Positions 14,277 through 14,763 of a stretch of DNA of 14,763 nucleotides are shown here, in pieces (position 1 is the stretch's first letter; each line of letters starts with the position of its first letter). This DNA is from Clostridiales bacterium (lineage in GTDB: Bacteria; Bacillota; Clostridia; Oscillospirales; Butyricicoccaceae): contig JAHZFK010000053.1 in assembly GCA_019421385.1 (NCBI GenBank), forward strand, positions 1 through 14,763, given 5' to 3'. The notes under the pieces were generated by a model that saw only the letters and a program-made list of their open reading frames with translations, made no database searches and was not told the DNA's origin. Position numbers and translations under genes: made by a program.

Positions 14277-14763
14277 ATGAACGCAATCATATTGCACGAA
14301 AGCCGGGGGCGTATCCGACTCAAGATTCGGCAGAAGCAGATGACGCTCGCTCAGGCGGATTTGCTGGAGGCATGGCTTCAGCAAAAGTCCTGGTGTCGGC
14401 AGGTCACAGTCCACGAGCGCACCTGCGCTGTGATTCTGTACTACGAGGGTGACCGCCAAATCGTGCTTGATGCCATCCGGCGGTTTTCCTGGCAGGAGGC
14501 AGAGCAAACCACATCGCTGCCCGCTCACAGTAGCCGGGCACTAAATCGAGAATTTGAGGAGAAGCTGGTGGGCAAGGTTTTTTGCAAAGCTGCTTGCACT
14601 CTGTTTCTCCCATCACCTCTTCGGGTTGCCCGTATCCTCTGGCACATGATTCCTTTTGTGCGGCGTGGACTGCATTGCTTGCTGCGCCGCCGTATCAAAG
14701 TGCAGTTGATGGACGCTCTGTCTATTTCCATTTCTGCATGCAGACGGGACTTCGGCACCGCTG
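14277..14763 (+). CDS. Heavy-metal P-type ATPase, N-terminal part
   Basis: The gene runs off the right edge; 162 residues are visible. ATG 14277 follows AAGGAGG. Residues 1-75 have a ferredoxin-like HMA pattern (SRGRIRLKIRQKQMTLAQADLLEAWL, then VTVHERTCAVILYYEGDRQIVLDAIRRF) but without the usual CxxC metal motif, as in the HMA_2-type N-termini of Clostridial CadA/ZntA-like pumps. A basic linker with SPLRVARILWHM, FVRRGLHCLLRRRIKVQLMDALSI leads to the first membrane helix at the window end. Such P1B ATPases export metals such as Zn, Cd, Co or Fe(II); the deciding CPx-type motif lies outside the window. The setting beside feo and an AraC-type regulator makes iron export possible but not shown. 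Confidence 0.85.
   Translation, partial: MNAIILHESRGRIRLKIRQKQMTLAQADLLEAWLQQKSWCRQVTVHERTCAVILYYEGDRQIVLDAIRRFSWQEAEQTTSLPAHSSRALNREFEEKLVGKVFCKAACTLFLPSPLRVARILWHMIPFVRRGLHCLLRRRIKVQLMDALSISISACRRDFGTA

Noticed and set aside
1..14763. tRNA or rRNA genes, CRISPR array, insertion sequence, attachment-site repeats
   Set aside because: No cloverleaf, regular repeat-spacer pattern, transposase or integrase motif, or convincing flanking direct repeats were seen when reading both strands by eye; a computed search could still find short ones.

Overview
The window looks like DNA from a gut-type Clostridia bacterium (Oscillospirales-like Firmicute; inferred from protein flavour, gene order and strong AGGAGG-type ribosome binding sites, not from a marker gene). 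It has two unrelated halves.

Positions 1 to about 7460 are the backbone of an integrative/conjugative or plasmid-like element, partly decayed. In order: the tail of an unidentified gene with its terminator, a small secreted protein, a winged-helix protein resembling the replication-relaxation family, a VirD4/TraG-type coupling protein broken by one in-frame amber codon, a RepA_N-type replication initiator with five 23-bp tandem repeats inside its coding sequence, a winged-helix protein (DUF5697-like), and a protein with S1-like repeats. From the winged-helix gene at 769 to the S1 gene the genes overlap or nearly abut, as one operon. On the opposite strand lies a relic of a mobilisation relaxase with a frameshift, an amber codon and missing ends. 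The transfer functions visible here are therefore probably dead, while the replication genes look intact.

Positions about 7500 to 14763 are a metal-homeostasis locus. A minus-strand pair encodes a LCM-type SAM-dependent methyltransferase and a DtxR/MntR-family regulator. Divergent from them, across an approximately 900-bp gap, is feoA-feoB plus a 57-residue Cys-rich Feo accessory protein, ending at a strong terminator. Next come an AraC-type regulator, a 26-residue membrane peptide, a DUF6110-type protein, and the N-terminus of a heavy-metal P-type ATPase that runs off the right edge.

The best regulatory signal is a palindrome, GTTAG-N6-CTAAC. It sits 7 to 8 bases downstream of the -10 box of two near-consensus sigma-A promoters, one firing leftward to the DtxR-type regulator and one rightward to feoA. 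Its arms equal the half-sites of the classical DtxR/IdeR box. The simplest model is that this regulator represses itself (and perhaps the methyltransferase) and feoAB when ferrous iron is plentiful. The other notable signal is the iteron array within the rep gene, which fits what is known of RepA_N plasmid origins.
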